NCBI RefSeq assembly: GCF_003014695.1
Contig: NZ_PYAS01000015.1
Location: 186,001-250,000, forward strand
Direction of reading: 5' to 3'
Length of the DNA stretch: 64,000 nt
Origin: Dyadobacter jiangsuensis
GTDB lineage: Bacteria; Bacteroidota; Bacteroidia; Cytophagales; Spirosomataceae
Shown here: in pieces, positions 52,630 to 61,840 of the stretch
How the letters are laid out: each line of letters opens with the position of its first letter
How positions within the stretch are numbered: position 1 is the stretch's first letter
The notes under the pieces: model-generated
What the model was told of the DNA's origin: nothing
Databases searched by the model: none
The model's input: the letters and a program-made list of their open reading frames with translations, nothing else
Program-made: the position numbers and the translations under genes

Positions 52630-54348
52630 ATGAATCTGAACATAAAAGCAACAAAACAAGCCACTTACGACGCAATTGTGGTGGGTTCGGGCATCAGCGG
52701 CGGATGGGCCGCTAAAGAGTTAACCGAGAAAGGTTTGAAAGTACTGATGCTCGAAAGGGGCCGGGACATCAAGCACATCGTAGATTACAAAACCGCTACC
52801 CTCGCACCGTGGGAGCTTGAACACCGCGGCAGGGTTACCACCGTGGCCAAAGAAGAATACTGGGCTGGTATCCGCACAGGCTACACTGCCAATGAAGAGC
52901 ACCGTTACCTCTTCGAAAACGATAAAGAAAATCCTTACCTGGAAACCCGCAAATTCGACTGGATCCGTGCATATCACGTCGGTGGCCGCTCCCTGTTGTG
53001 GGGCCGCCAGAGCTACCGCCTCAACCCGGTCGACTTCGAAGCGAACGGTAAGGAGGGTATCGGCGTAGACTGGCCGATCCGTTATGCCGACATCGCTCCG
53101 TGGTACGACTACGTGGAGAAATTCGCGGGTATCAGCGGTGCCAAAGACGGCCTCGACGTGCTTCCCGACGGGCATTACCTGCCCCCAATGCAAATGAACT
53201 GTGTTGAAAAGCACGTCAAAGGCGAGGTAGAGAAGAAATTCGCAGGCCGCCACATTATCATGGGCCGTGCCGCACACCTTACACAGCCGCAGGCATTCCA
53301 TACCGAGCTTGGCCGCGCAGCGTGCCAATTCCGTAATATGTGTATGCGCGGATGTCCGTACGGAGGCTATTTCAGCACGCAGGCAGCCACATTACCGGCA
53401 GCGCAGAAAACCGGCAACCTCACATTGCTCCCGGATTCGATCGTTTCGGAAGTGATTTTCGATGATAAGCTCAACAAAGCAACCGGCGTCCGCGTGATCA
53501 ACCAGAATACCCTCGAAACGAAGGAGTACTTTGCCAAAATCATCTTCCTGAATGCATCGGCAATCGCTTCGTCATCGATTATGATGAACTCGAAATCGAA
53601 ACGCTTCCCGAACGGATTGGGTAACGATAGCGACCAGCTGGGCCGTAACATCATGGACCACCACCTGGCAGTAGGCGCAAGAGGCGATGTGGACGGTTTT
53701 GAAGACAAATACTATTTCGGACGCCGTGCGAACGGTATCTATATTCCACGTTACCGCAACTGGGGCAACGATAAGCGTGACTACGTGCGCGGGTTCGGTT
53801 ACCAGGGTGGTGCAAGCCGCGAAAGCTGGGGCCGTGGTGTAGGAACCGACGGTTTCGGTGCCGATTTCAAAAAGGAAATCTCGCAACCAGGCGGATGGAC
53901 GATGAACATCGGTGGTTTCGGTGAAATGATCCCCGACGAGAAAAACCGCTTCACCCTGCACGCTACCGAAAAAGACAAATGGGGCCTCCCGGTAGTTGTT
54001 TTCGATGCGGCTTATGGCGAGAACGAGAAAAAAATGCGTCAGGATATGATGAACGATGCAGCTGAAATGCTCGAAGCGGCCGGTCTGAAAAACGTGACAC
54101 CTTACAACGACGAATCGAAACACCCGGGTATCGGTATCCACGAAATGGGTACGGCTCGTATGGGTAACGACCCTAAAACTTCCGTTCTGAATAAGAACAA
54201 CCAGGTTTGGGGCGCAGAGAACGTATATGTTACCGACGGATCGTTCATGACCTCGGCATCATGTGTGAACCCATCGCTGACCTACATGGCGATGACTGCA
54301 CGCGCTGCCGACCATGCTGTGAAGGAGCTCAAAAAGATGAATGTATAA
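52630..54348 (+). CDS. GMC-family FAD-dependent oxidoreductase (gluconate-dehydrogenase type)
   Basis: This is a 572-residue flavoprotein. The FAD-binding motif G19-x-G21-x2-G24 lies in YDAIVVGSGISGGWAA. A CQFRNMCMRGCPYGGY section and the C-terminal HEMGTARMG and CVNPSLTYMAMTARAADH parts are diagnostic of the GMC dehydrogenases paired with subunit 3. It would oxidise a sugar or sugar acid (family-level inference). There is no signal peptide; export may depend on the Tat-signal partner encoded just upstream. A strong terminator follows. Confidence 0.93.
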   Translation: MNLNIKATKQATYDAIVVGSGISGGWAAKELTEKGLKVLMLERGRDIKHIVDYKTATLAPWELEHRGRVTTVAKEEYWAGIRTGYTANEEHRYLFENDKENPYLETRKFDWIRAYHVGGRSLLWGRQSYRLNPVDFEANGKEGIGVDWPIRYADIAPWYDYVEKFAGISGAKDGLDVLPDGHYLPPMQMNCVEKHVKGEVEKKFAGRHIIMGRAAHLTQPQAFHTELGRAACQFRNMCMRGCPYGGYFSTQAATLPAAQKTGNLTLLPDSIVSEVIFDDKLNKATGVRVINQNTLETKEYFAKIIFLNASAIASSSIMMNSKSKRFPNGLGNDSDQLGRNIMDHHLAVGARGDVDGFEDKYYFGRRANGIYIPRYRNWGNDKRDYVRGFGYQGGASRESWGRGVGTDGFGADFKKEISQPGGWTMNIGGFGEMIPDEKNRFTLHATEKDKWGLPVVVFDAAYGENEKKMRQDMMNDAAEMLEAAGLKNVTPYNDESKHPGIGIHEMGTARMGNDPKTSVLNKNNQVWGAENVYVTDGSFMTSASCVNPSLTYMAMTARAADHAVKELKKMNV

Positions 54349-54371
54349 CGGGTCTTGACCCGCATCACGCC

Positions 54372-54404
54372 AAAACCTCGCAGGTAAATCCTGCGAGGTT
54401 TTTT
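54372..54404 (+). terminator. Intrinsic terminator after the GMC gene
   Basis: A stem of at least 11 bp (AACCTCGCAGG with CCTGCGAGGTT), a 5-base loop and TTTTC follow the GMC gene by about 24 bases. Confidence 0.9.
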
Positions 54405-54473
54405 CTTTTTGGGTGTAACCCTTTCCGGCTATTTATCAGTATTGCCTGTAACCGTTCCCTAAACCACCTTGTT

Positions 54474-55679
54474 TTGAAACAAACCACTACCCTGCCGCCT
54501 CAACGTGTTTCGTCTGTCGACGCCTACCGTGGATTTGTAATGTTCCTCATGATGGCCGAAGTGCTGCGGCTCGGCAGAGTGGCCGAGGCATTTCCGGAGA
54601 GCGCTTTCTGGGCATTTCTGGATTTCCACCAAAGTCACGTTCCCTGGGTAGGATGCTCGCTCCACGACCTGATCCAGCCTTCTTTCTCATTCCTCGTCGG
54701 CGTAGCCCTACCCTATTCCATGGCGAGCCGCGCGAGCAAAAATCAGTCGGTGACGATGATGTGGATACACACGATCCGGCGCTCGCTGATCCTGATATTG
54801 CTGGGTATTTTCCTGCGCTCGATGCATTCGGAGCAGACCAACTTTACTTTTGAAGATACCTTAACACAAATAGGGATGGGGTACCCGATCCTTTTCGCCC
54901 TGGGATTCGCTTCGGAGAAAATTCAACGGGACGCGTTAGTCTGGGGCGCATTAGCGGTGATTTTGGTAGGTTATGCGGCATTCTTCGCATTATACCCGCT
55001 CCCGGGCCCCGATTTCGACTGGTCGCAAACCGGCACTACTGCCGACTGGGAACATAACCTGAAAGGCTTCGCGGCACATTGGAACAAAAACACCAATGCG
55101 GCCTGGGCATTCGACCGATGGTTTATGAACCTCTTCCCACGCGAAAAACCGTTCGAGTTCAACGGCGGCGGTTACAGCACATTGAGCTTCATCCCCACGT
55201 TAGGAACCATGACATTAGGTTTGATCGCCGGTAAATGGCTGAAATCCGCTACTTCATCGACCTTTTTATTAAAACGCTTCCTGATTACCGCGGTTGTGCT
55301 TTTGGTGCTCGCATTGGCATTCCATTTCACAGGCCTTAACCCGATCGTGAAACGCATCTGGACACCCGCCTGGACGCTATTCAGCGGCGGCTGCGCATTT
55401 CTGCTCTTGTCCGCATTCTATTTTGTGGTGGATGTGAAAGATTTAAAATCCTGGTTCTTCCCGTTGATCGTGATCGGTACCAATTCGATTGCAGCTTATG
55501 TGATCGCCGACGGCTTCGGAAGCTTCATCCGCGGATCGTTCAAAATCCATCTCGGGCAGCATTACGATGCCGTTTTTGGCGAAAGTTACGCTTCGCTCGT
55601 GAGCGGCGCGCTGATCCTGCTGACCGAATGGCTGATCCTCCGGTGGATGTACAAAAAGAAGATTTTCATCAAGATCTGA
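54474..55679 (+). CDS. DUF5009/NagX-like membrane acyltransferase-family protein
   Basis: This is a multi-pass inner-membrane protein of about 401 residues. The start is a TTG at 54474 (LKQTTTLPPQRVSSVDAYRG), chosen because the RVSSVDAYRGFVMFLMM segment is the conserved N-terminus of the DUF5009 (heparan-alpha-glucosaminide N-acetyltransferase-like) family and the first ATG lies within it. About nine to ten helices follow, with polar loops such as IQPSFSFLVGVALP. Related proteins are linked to amino-sugar use, but no such neighbour is seen. It comes after a terminator, so it should have its own promoter, not identified. Confidence 0.82.
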   Translation: MKQTTTLPPQRVSSVDAYRGFVMFLMMAEVLRLGRVAEAFPESAFWAFLDFHQSHVPWVGCSLHDLIQPSFSFLVGVALPYSMASRASKNQSVTMMWIHTIRRSLILILLGIFLRSMHSEQTNFTFEDTLTQIGMGYPILFALGFASEKIQRDALVWGALAVILVGYAAFFALYPLPGPDFDWSQTGTTADWEHNLKGFAAHWNKNTNAAWAFDRWFMNLFPREKPFEFNGGGYSTLSFIPTLGTMTLGLIAGKWLKSATSSTFLLKRFLITAVVLLVLALAFHFTGLNPIVKRIWTPAWTLFSGGCAFLLLSAFYFVVDVKDLKSWFFPLIVIGTNSIAAYVIADGFGSFIRGSFKIHLGQHYDAVFGESYASLVSGALILLTEWLILRWMYKKKIFIKI

Positions 55680-55721
55680 GTTGCAGCCCTATCTTTGGGA
55701 TTATTCTCAACTATTTTTTCC

Positions 55722-56111
55722 ATGCTGAAACTTCAAGCCGTACACCATATCGCGATCATTTGTTCCGACTATTCAAAGTCGAAACAGTTTTATACCGAAA
55801 TTCTTGGATTCCATATCGACCGTGAAGTTTTCCGCGAGGCGCGCGACTCTTACAAGCTCGACCTTTCGCTGAATGGCCAGTACATTATCGAGCTGTTTTC
55901 ATTCCCGTCGCCGCCCGCACGCGTATCACGCCCGGAGGCTTGCGGCCTGAGGCACATTGCTTTCAAGGTGGAAAACGTGGAAGAAGCAATCACCGATTTG
56001 AATGCAAAAGGTATTTTCCCGGAACCAGTCCGGATCGACGAGTTCACAGGAAAGAAATTTACCTTCTTCGCAGATCCCGACGATCTGCCAATCGAGTTGT
56101 ATGAAATTTAA
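55722..56111 (+). CDS. VOC/glyoxalase-family protein (YaeR-like)
   Basis: This is a 129-residue protein with two beta-alpha-beta-beta-beta units. The four metal ligands expected of VOC enzymes are visible: His in VHHIAIICSDY, Glu in IELFSFP, His in LRHIAFKVENVE and Glu in IELYE near the end. I chose ATG 55722 (MLKLQAVHHIAI); an ATT/GTG frame upstream adds nine non-family residues. A TATCTTTG -7-like box lies at 55690-55697. It could be a lyase, isomerase or resistance protein; the substrate is unknown. Confidence 0.85.
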   Translation: MLKLQAVHHIAIICSDYSKSKQFYTEILGFHIDREVFREARDSYKLDLSLNGQYIIELFSFPSPPARVSRPEACGLRHIAFKVENVEEAITDLNAKGIFPEPVRIDEFTGKKFTFFADPDDLPIELYEI

Positions 56112-56122
56112 CGGGAACGTCG

Positions 56123-56611
56123 TCAGGCAGCTGCCGTGAAGCCGTAGCCATAGCTCCGTTGGTTGCCTGATTCGAGTTTGCAAAGCATATCGTAGAACTC
56201 CGAAGTACGCGTAAGGTGCTCGTCCATCAGACGCTGCGCCTCAGGCTCACGATCGAGATAATTCCTGAGCGATTTGTAGAGCTGAATGGTCGCCGCTTCA
56301 ATTTTTTTGAGGCAGGAAGCCACTTCTTCCCTCCCCGTTGCTTTTTCAAGCAACTGCAGGGAAGTATGGGAAGTGATCTGGTTTTGGTCGGCCAGCTCCT
56401 TATCGTTGAGAAAACATTTGAAGTAATCGTATACAGCACGGATTTCTTTCTGGAACAACACAGCACTCACGTGCCCCTGGCTCAGCATGCGCCTGAACGG
56501 CCCCATACCGTCCTTCTTCAATGCTTCCAGGTACAGAACCTCCCTCTTCTTCTGCTCATTCCATAACGCCCTGATCATCTGAATGAACTCCTTGCCCTTG
56601 TTCTCCTCCAT
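56123..56611 (-). CDS. Four-helix-bundle protein, possibly ferritin-like (DUF2383-like)
   Basis: This is a 162-residue, nearly all-helical protein with a Glu/Lys/Leu-rich makeup and no signal peptide. Its layout (helix pairs, with EALKKDGMGPFRRMLSQGH between the first two) is reminiscent of the PA2169/DUF2383 family of ferritin-like proteins, but a clear set of four Glu/His metal ligands is not evident by eye. It is convergent with the VOC gene (11 bases between stops). The last residues (SYGYGFTAAA) look disordered. Confidence 0.55.
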   Translation of the reverse strand: MEENKGKEFIQMIRALWNEQKKREVLYLEALKKDGMGPFRRMLSQGHVSAVLFQKEIRAVYDYFKCFLNDKELADQNQITSHTSLQLLEKATGREEVASCLKKIEAATIQLYKSLRNYLDREPEAQRLMDEHLTRTSEFYDMLCKLESGNQRSYGYGFTAAA

Positions 56612-56856
56612 ATGCTGTAAAAGTTAAAGCGTTGTAGGATTAGTTCTTAAAAAATTGTACCCGAATCAGCGTCTACATCCTGCTTTATAGATATTTAAAT
56701 AGTAATTCCTTTTTAAGTCATAAAAACTATTTAATAAACTTTTTTCAAAATATCGGGCACAAAAATAACGGCGTTTTGTGGGCAAATTTTGCCATAACTG
56801 TGACCGGCGAGATGGGGAAATGTGGATTGAGCAAACCACATACCCGTGCGCATTTT
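56612..56856. other. A+T-rich divergent region upstream of the PPIase lipoprotein gene
   Basis: This stretch separates the helical protein gene (-) from the promoter of the PPIase gene (+). It holds a 9-bp inverted repeat, TTAAATAGT (56695-56703) with ACTATTTAA (56726-56734), and several A/T tracts, but no gene or RNA that I can support. A T-rich TAACTTTT just above 56611 on the minus strand is a weak -7 candidate. Confidence 0.5.
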
Positions 56857-56886
56857 TTTGTCCTGACAAGAAAGCGGCTAACTTTG
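56857..56886 (+). promoter_or_regulatory. Promoter (TTTG-N18-TAACTTTG) of the PPIase gene
   Basis: TTTG at 56857-56860 and TAACTTTG at 56879-56886 are 18 bases apart, a full match to the Bacteroidota consensus. The start is predicted near 56893, with a leader of about 67 bases before ATG 56960. Confidence 0.8.
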
Positions 56887-56959
56887 CTGGCTTTACAATA
56901 TTTGAGCGCTATCGCGGTTTTTACTTTGCAGTCGCGAAAGCCTAATACAAATTCTGAAT

Positions 56960-59251
56960 ATGTCCAAAATCAAGTTTCATATTGGTCTCGTTACGATTTC
57001 ACTTGTCAGCGCGTGTAAAACAACGGCCCCGCCGAAGCAAACGGTAGCCGAAACACAGCCGCTCCTCGAAATCGGCAAAGAGCAATTCTCCCTCGATGAT
57101 TACCAGGATTCCTACAATAAAAACAAGTTCGCATCCGATTCGACCAAAGCATTAACACCGGAGGAATACCTTCCGCTCTACACCGACCTGAAAATCAAAG
57201 TACTTCAAGCGAAGTCAGAAGGAAAAGATACCACGCTCGACTACCGCGAAGAAATAGCTTCCTATCGTGATCAGCTGGCCAAAAATCATTTGGTAGACAA
57301 AGATTTAGTCGAAAAACTGACCAACGAAGCTTATAACCGACTGAAACAGGAAGTACGGGCATCTCACATACTCGTCGGCGTTTCCGAAGACGCCTCGCCC
57401 GCAGACACACTCGAAGCCTACCGTGCAGCGATTGCTCTCCGCGGACGCCTTGAAGAAGGTTCGGATTTCGCCGATATGGCGGCCCGCTTCTCCAAAGATC
57501 CCGCTGCAAAAACAACAAAGGGCGATCTGGGCTATTTCACCGCTTTCCAAACGCTCTATCCGATCGAAACCGCAGCTTACGCATTGCCCGTAGGAAAAAT
57601 ATCGCAGCCAGTTCGGACGAAGGCGGGTTACCACCTTATTAAAGTGAACGACCGCAGAACCAACCGCGGCATGGTGCGTGTGGCGCATATCATGGTAAAG
57701 GTGGATACGACTGGCACAGCAGCTCAGAAAGAATCGGCCAAAGCGCGCATCGACGAGGCCTATACGCAACTCCAAAACGGTGCAGAATGGAACATGGTAG
57801 TCGACAAATATTCCGACGACCGCGAATCCAGAAAAAATGGCGGACTGCTACCCCTGTTCGGTACCGGCCAGATGGTACCGGAGATCGAGGAAGCCGCATT
57901 TGCATTGCCCCGCGTGCAATCCTACTCAAAACCCGTGCTCACCATTTACGGCTGGCATATTATTCGTCTGGTCGAAAAACGCCCGATTGAAACGCTGGCC
58001 AACATGGCTCCGTCGCTTCGCAAGAAAGTCGTGACGGACTCGCGCGGTAAGGTGATCGAGCAGGCCAATGCAAAGCGCTTACGCGAGAAATATGCCGTAC
58101 AAGAAGCCGCCGATCAGTGGCAGCAAGTTGCGGCATTGGCAGATAGCACATTGCGGACCGGCAAATGGGATTACCAACGCGCCGTTTCGGCCGATTGGTC
58201 TACCGTTACCCTTTTCCGCATCGAGCAGCGGCCTTACGATGCCTTGTCGTTTCTGAACTACGTCAAACGCAAGCAAACTCCCCGCCCGAAGGACGCATCG
58301 CCGGCGGTTGTTTTCCGTCGCTACTACAACGATTACCTCAACGAATCGCTCGTGGACTATGAAAAAGAGCATTTGGAAGAGAGTAATCCCGAATTCCGCA
58401 GCCTGATGAATGAAATCCGCGAGGGTGTGCTGCTTTCGCAGATCATGGAAGAGCAGGTTTGGCAGCGCTCGCTTTCGGACTCTACCGGACAGCGTAGTTT
58501 TTATGAGCGGAACAAGACCCGCTACAACTATCCGGAACGTGCATTCGCGACGATCGTAACGGCGAAAGACACGCAAACTTTAAACAGCGTGAAAAAAACT
58601 TTAGCCGCCAGCCCTTATAAGCTGGAAAGAAAATCGAAGGAACTGCTATTCCCTGTCAACTCAGCAGAAATAGGCAATCAGCAGCTGGAAGCGCTGAATG
58701 ACCTTTATATTATCATGGAAAAAAATGCGGATTACGTGGTTGAAATCGCCGGATATCGTGCTGCGGATGAGCCAGAAACCATTTCTTCGACCCGCGCCCG
58801 TAATGTTGTAAAATATTTAAATGCACGAAACATCCCTATTCTGCGTATCATAGAAAAAGACTACGGCTCTTTCCGGCAATCGGCCGAGCAGGAGCGTAAC
58901 CGTCGGGTGGCATTCCAGTTTTACAGCCAGTCGAAAAGTGATGTGGAAAAGGTGTACAATGGGGATACCCCCGGCTCGGTAACGATCCGTGAAGGCTATT
59001 TCCCAAAAACCGATCCGCTGTTCGCTGGTTTCAAATGGCAGGCCGGCGAGCAGACGATTACCAGCGACGGCAGCTTTTTGTGGACGAATGTAGCGAAGAT
59101 CGATCCACCACGTCCCAAAACGTTTGCGGAAGCACGCGGTACGGTGATCAACGATTACCAGAAAGAGCTGGAAAAACAATGGCAGGCGAAGTTGCAGGAG
59201 AAGTTCCCGGTTAAAGTCAATGCACAGGAATTAGAAAAAATTAAGCGTTAG
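56960..59251 (+). CDS. Lipoprotein with two PpiC rotamase domains and a C-terminal OmpA-like domain
   Basis: This is a 763-residue envelope protein. A lipoprotein signal (MSKIKFHIGLVTISLVSAC) precedes an N-terminal helical chaperone part. Two PpiC/parvulin domains follow, at about 132-235 (VRASHILVGV, FSKDPAAKTTKGDLGYF, GYHLIKV) and about 239-345 (VRVAHIMVKV, YSDD, GWHIIRL). Residues about 555-657 look like an OmpA-type domain (RARNVVKYLNARNIP, NRRVAFQFYS). The usual peptidoglycan-binding Asp is not clearly placed. A prolyl isomerase tied to both lipid and possibly peptidoglycan would assist outer-membrane protein folding. It shares a locus with the SurA-like gene and has its own promoter. 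Confidence 0.85.
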   Translation: MSKIKFHIGLVTISLVSACKTTAPPKQTVAETQPLLEIGKEQFSLDDYQDSYNKNKFASDSTKALTPEEYLPLYTDLKIKVLQAKSEGKDTTLDYREEIASYRDQLAKNHLVDKDLVEKLTNEAYNRLKQEVRASHILVGVSEDASPADTLEAYRAAIALRGRLEEGSDFADMAARFSKDPAAKTTKGDLGYFTAFQTLYPIETAAYALPVGKISQPVRTKAGYHLIKVNDRRTNRGMVRVAHIMVKVDTTGTAAQKESAKARIDEAYTQLQNGAEWNMVVDKYSDDRESRKNGGLLPLFGTGQMVPEIEEAAFALPRVQSYSKPVLTIYGWHIIRLVEKRPIETLANMAPSLRKKVVTDSRGKVIEQANAKRLREKYAVQEAADQWQQVAALADSTLRTGKWDYQRAVSADWSTVTLFRIEQRPYDALSFLNYVKRKQTPRPKDASPAVVFRRYYNDYLNESLVDYEKEHLEESNPEFRSLMNEIREGVLLSQIMEEQVWQRSLSDSTGQRSFYERNKTRYNYPERAFATIVTAKDTQTLNSVKKTLAASPYKLERKSKELLFPVNSAEIGNQQLEALNDLYIIMEKNADYVVEIAGYRAADEPETISSTRARNVVKYLNARNIPILRIIEKDYGSFRQSAEQERNRRVAFQFYSQSKSDVEKVYNGDTPGSVTIREGYFPKTDPLFAGFKWQAGEQTITSDGSFLWTNVAKIDPPRPKTFAEARGTVINDYQKELEKQWQAKLQEKFPVKVNAQELEKIKR

Positions 59252-59346
59252 CCGTATTTTAGCATTTATAAATCGAATCTGTTTCATTTTTAGGAGTTTA
59301 ATTCAATAAAACCCGCAATAATCCAAATCAGCATACAAGGAAAAAT

Positions 59347-60720
59347 ATGAAAGTAAATAAATGGATCGGGGCTCATTTGATAGCCGCTTTCATGCTGCTG
59401 ATCAGCGTGATAAGCTACGGACAAGGTCAGCAGGGAGTGAGCCTTGACAAGATCATCGCCAGGGTCGATAACCACTACATCCTGAATTCGGAGCTGGAAG
59501 AGATGTACAACCAGTACAAGGCCGAAGGACGTCAGGCGCCCGAAAAATGCCAGTTGCTGGAATCCCTGATCATCAATAAAATGCTCCTCGCCAAAGCGGA
59601 AATCGACTCAGTAACCGTGGAGGACAAGGACGTGGACGGTGAACTGAATGCAAAAATGAACTACATGATTCAACGCTTCGGTTCAGAGAAGAACATCGTG
59701 GAAGCGTATGGCAAAAGCGTCGAAAACCTCAAAGGGGAGCTTCGCCAGCAAGTGAAAGAGCAGAAAATCGTCGAAAAAATGCAGCGCACAATCTCCGGCA
59801 ATGTGAAGATCACACCGGCGGAAGTACGCAAATTCTTCAACTCGATTCCCAAAGACAGCTTGCCTTACATCCCCTCGGAAGTGGAAGTGGGCCATATTGT
59901 GAAGAAGGGAACCGTCACGCGCGAACAGAAAGAGAAACTACGGCAGCAATTGCTGGACCTGAAAGCGCGGGCTGAAAAAGGCGAAGATTTTGCGATGCTG
60001 GCGCAGATTTATTCGGAAGATTTGGGTTCCGCGAAAGTAGGCGGCGACCTTGGCTTTGCGAAACGCGGTGCGATGGTACCCGAGTTCGAAGGCGCTGCTT
60101 TGGGGCTCAAACCAGGAGAAATGTCAGGCATCGTCGAATCACAGTTCGGTTTTCACCTGATCAAACTCCTCGAAACACGTGGTGCCGAATACCACGCAAG
60201 GCACATCTTGCTCCGCCCCGACTACAACAAGGGCACGGATATGACCTCAGCCACCCGCGCGCTCGACAGCCTCCGCACGCTCATCAAAAGCGATACGTTG
60301 AAATTCGCGAAAGCGGCTTTGGATAACTCCGATGATAAAGAAACCGCAGAATCGGGCGGGTTGATCCAGGACAGAAGTACAGGACAATCCAAGCTCACAC
60401 TCGACGCTTCCATGGACCCGGCCCTCTATTTCGCGATCGATACCATGAAAGTAGGTGATTTGAGCATGCCTGTTTCATATCGTTTGGAGGACGGCAGCAG
60501 CGCAATGCGTATCCTTTGGTACAAAAGCAAATCGGAACCGCATACCGCTAACCTACACGACGACTACGAGAAAATGGCGCAGATCGTACTCAGCAACAAG
60601 CGCAACAATGCGCTGGAAGAGTGGTTCAAAAAAGCGCAGGGCGACGTTTATATCAGCATCGAACCGGAATACAGAAATTGTAAAGTATTGGGCCTGGCCG
60701 CCAACGCCGACGATTTATAG
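59347..60720 (+). CDS. SurA-like periplasmic peptidyl-prolyl isomerase/chaperone
   Basis: This is a 457-residue exported protein with a signal peptide (MKVNKWIGAHLIAAFMLLI, cleaved before QGQQG). Its layout is that of SurA: N-terminal chaperone helices (DKIIARVDNHYILNSELEEMY, about 35-165), a PpiC rotamase domain (about 176-278, VGHIVKKGTV, YSEDLGSAKVGGDLGFA, FGFHLIKLLE) and a second, more divergent parvulin-like part (about 281-400, YHARHILLRP). It should escort barrel proteins to the outer membrane. It starts 95 bases after the PPIase-OmpA lipoprotein gene, so the two may be co-transcribed. Confidence 0.9.
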   Translation: MKVNKWIGAHLIAAFMLLISVISYGQGQQGVSLDKIIARVDNHYILNSELEEMYNQYKAEGRQAPEKCQLLESLIINKMLLAKAEIDSVTVEDKDVDGELNAKMNYMIQRFGSEKNIVEAYGKSVENLKGELRQQVKEQKIVEKMQRTISGNVKITPAEVRKFFNSIPKDSLPYIPSEVEVGHIVKKGTVTREQKEKLRQQLLDLKARAEKGEDFAMLAQIYSEDLGSAKVGGDLGFAKRGAMVPEFEGAALGLKPGEMSGIVESQFGFHLIKLLETRGAEYHARHILLRPDYNKGTDMTSATRALDSLRTLIKSDTLKFAKAALDNSDDKETAESGGLIQDRSTGQSKLTLDASMDPALYFAIDTMKVGDLSMPVSYRLEDGSSAMRILWYKSKSEPHTANLHDDYEKMAQIVLSNKRNNALEEWFKKAQGDVYISIEPEYRNCKVLGLAANADDL

Positions 60721-60776
60721 CGGTAAAATGGCGGTAATCATTGCTTTTAACGAGTGAAAATCTAACCAAACATAAC

Positions 60777-61739
60777 GTGAAGTATTCATCGGACGTAGAA
60801 GCTGCCGAAGCTATGAAAGTAGCTTATGATAAAATCCGGAGTGAAATCGGGAATGTGATTATCGGACAGGATGAAGTTGTTAAGAGACTGCTCACCGCCA
60901 TTTTTTGCCAGGGACACTGCTTGCTGGTAGGCGTTCCGGGCCTTGCGAAAACACTTCTGATCCAGACCATCGCTTCTTCGCTTGACCTGAACTTCAACCG
61001 GATCCAGTTTACGCCCGATTTGATGCCTTCCGATATTCTCGGTTCGGAAACACTCGATCAGAACCGGAATTTCAAATTCATCAAAGGCCCAATCTTCGCG
61101 AATATTATCCTGGCCGACGAGATTAACCGGACTCCGCCTAAGACGCAGTCCGCGTTGCTGGAAGCGATGCAGGAATACTCGGTAACGATTGCAGGTGCCA
61201 AACATCCGCTCGACAAGCCATTTTTCGTACTGGCTACGCAAAACCCGATCGAACAGGAAGGTACCTATCCCCTGCCCGAAGCGCAGCTGGACCGTTTCAT
61301 GTTCATGATCCAGCTCGACTATCCTTCGTACGCCGAGGAGGTGAATATCGTCAAAAATACGACCAGCGATATCCGTTACCAGGTTCAGAAAGTTATCACA
61401 GCAGAAGAAATCACCGATTTCCAGCACCTTGTACGCCGTGTACCCGTGACCGACCACGTGATCGAATACGCGGTAAAACTGGTACATAAAACCCGTCCGA
61501 AAGGCAGTTTGGCCATCAAGGACACCAACGATTACCTCGAATGGGGCGCAGGGCCGCGGGCATCGCAGTCACTCATCCTGGCCGCAAAGTGTAATGCATT
61601 GCTTTCGGGAAAATATTCGCCGGATATCGAGGATGTGAAAGCGGTTGCATTGCCGGTATTGCGTCACCGCATTATCCGCAATTTCAAGGCCGAGGCAGAA
61701 GGTATTTCTGTCGACGATATTATCGGACGACTGCTTTAA
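60777..61739 (+). CDS. MoxR-family AAA ATPase
   Basis: This is a 320-residue chaperone-like ATPase. Walker A lies in VGVPGLAKT, followed by LMPSDILGSE, Walker B FANIILADEINRTPP, a sensor ATQNPIEQEGTYPLPEAQLDRF segment and the MoxR C-terminal lid. I chose GTG 60777 (VKYSSDVEAAEAMK), which matches family N-termini; a TTG at 60741 would add twelve residues. MoxR genes usually precede a DUF58 or vWA-domain partner; none follows here. It lies 56 bases after the SurA-like gene and ends at a terminator. Confidence 0.92.
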   Translation: MKYSSDVEAAEAMKVAYDKIRSEIGNVIIGQDEVVKRLLTAIFCQGHCLLVGVPGLAKTLLIQTIASSLDLNFNRIQFTPDLMPSDILGSETLDQNRNFKFIKGPIFANIILADEINRTPPKTQSALLEAMQEYSVTIAGAKHPLDKPFFVLATQNPIEQEGTYPLPEAQLDRFMFMIQLDYPSYAEEVNIVKNTTSDIRYQVQKVITAEEITDFQHLVRRVPVTDHVIEYAVKLVHKTRPKGSLAIKDTNDYLEWGAGPRASQSLILAAKCNALLSGKYSPDIEDVKAVALPVLRHRIIRNFKAEAEGISVDDIIGRLL

Positions 61740-61769
61740 ACCAGTAAGAATTTACTATTTCAACATTAT

Positions 61770-61811
61770 AAGTTTGTGTCGTTCGCGGATGGCACAAACT
61801 TTTGTTTTTTA
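61770..61811 (+). terminator. Terminator after moxR
   Basis: A 9-bp stem (AAGTTTGTG with CACAAACTT), a 14-base loop and TTGTTTTTT make a probable intrinsic terminator 30 bases after the MoxR stop. Confidence 0.8.
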
Positions 61812-61840
61812 GGCAAAACCAATTAATCCACATCATCACA

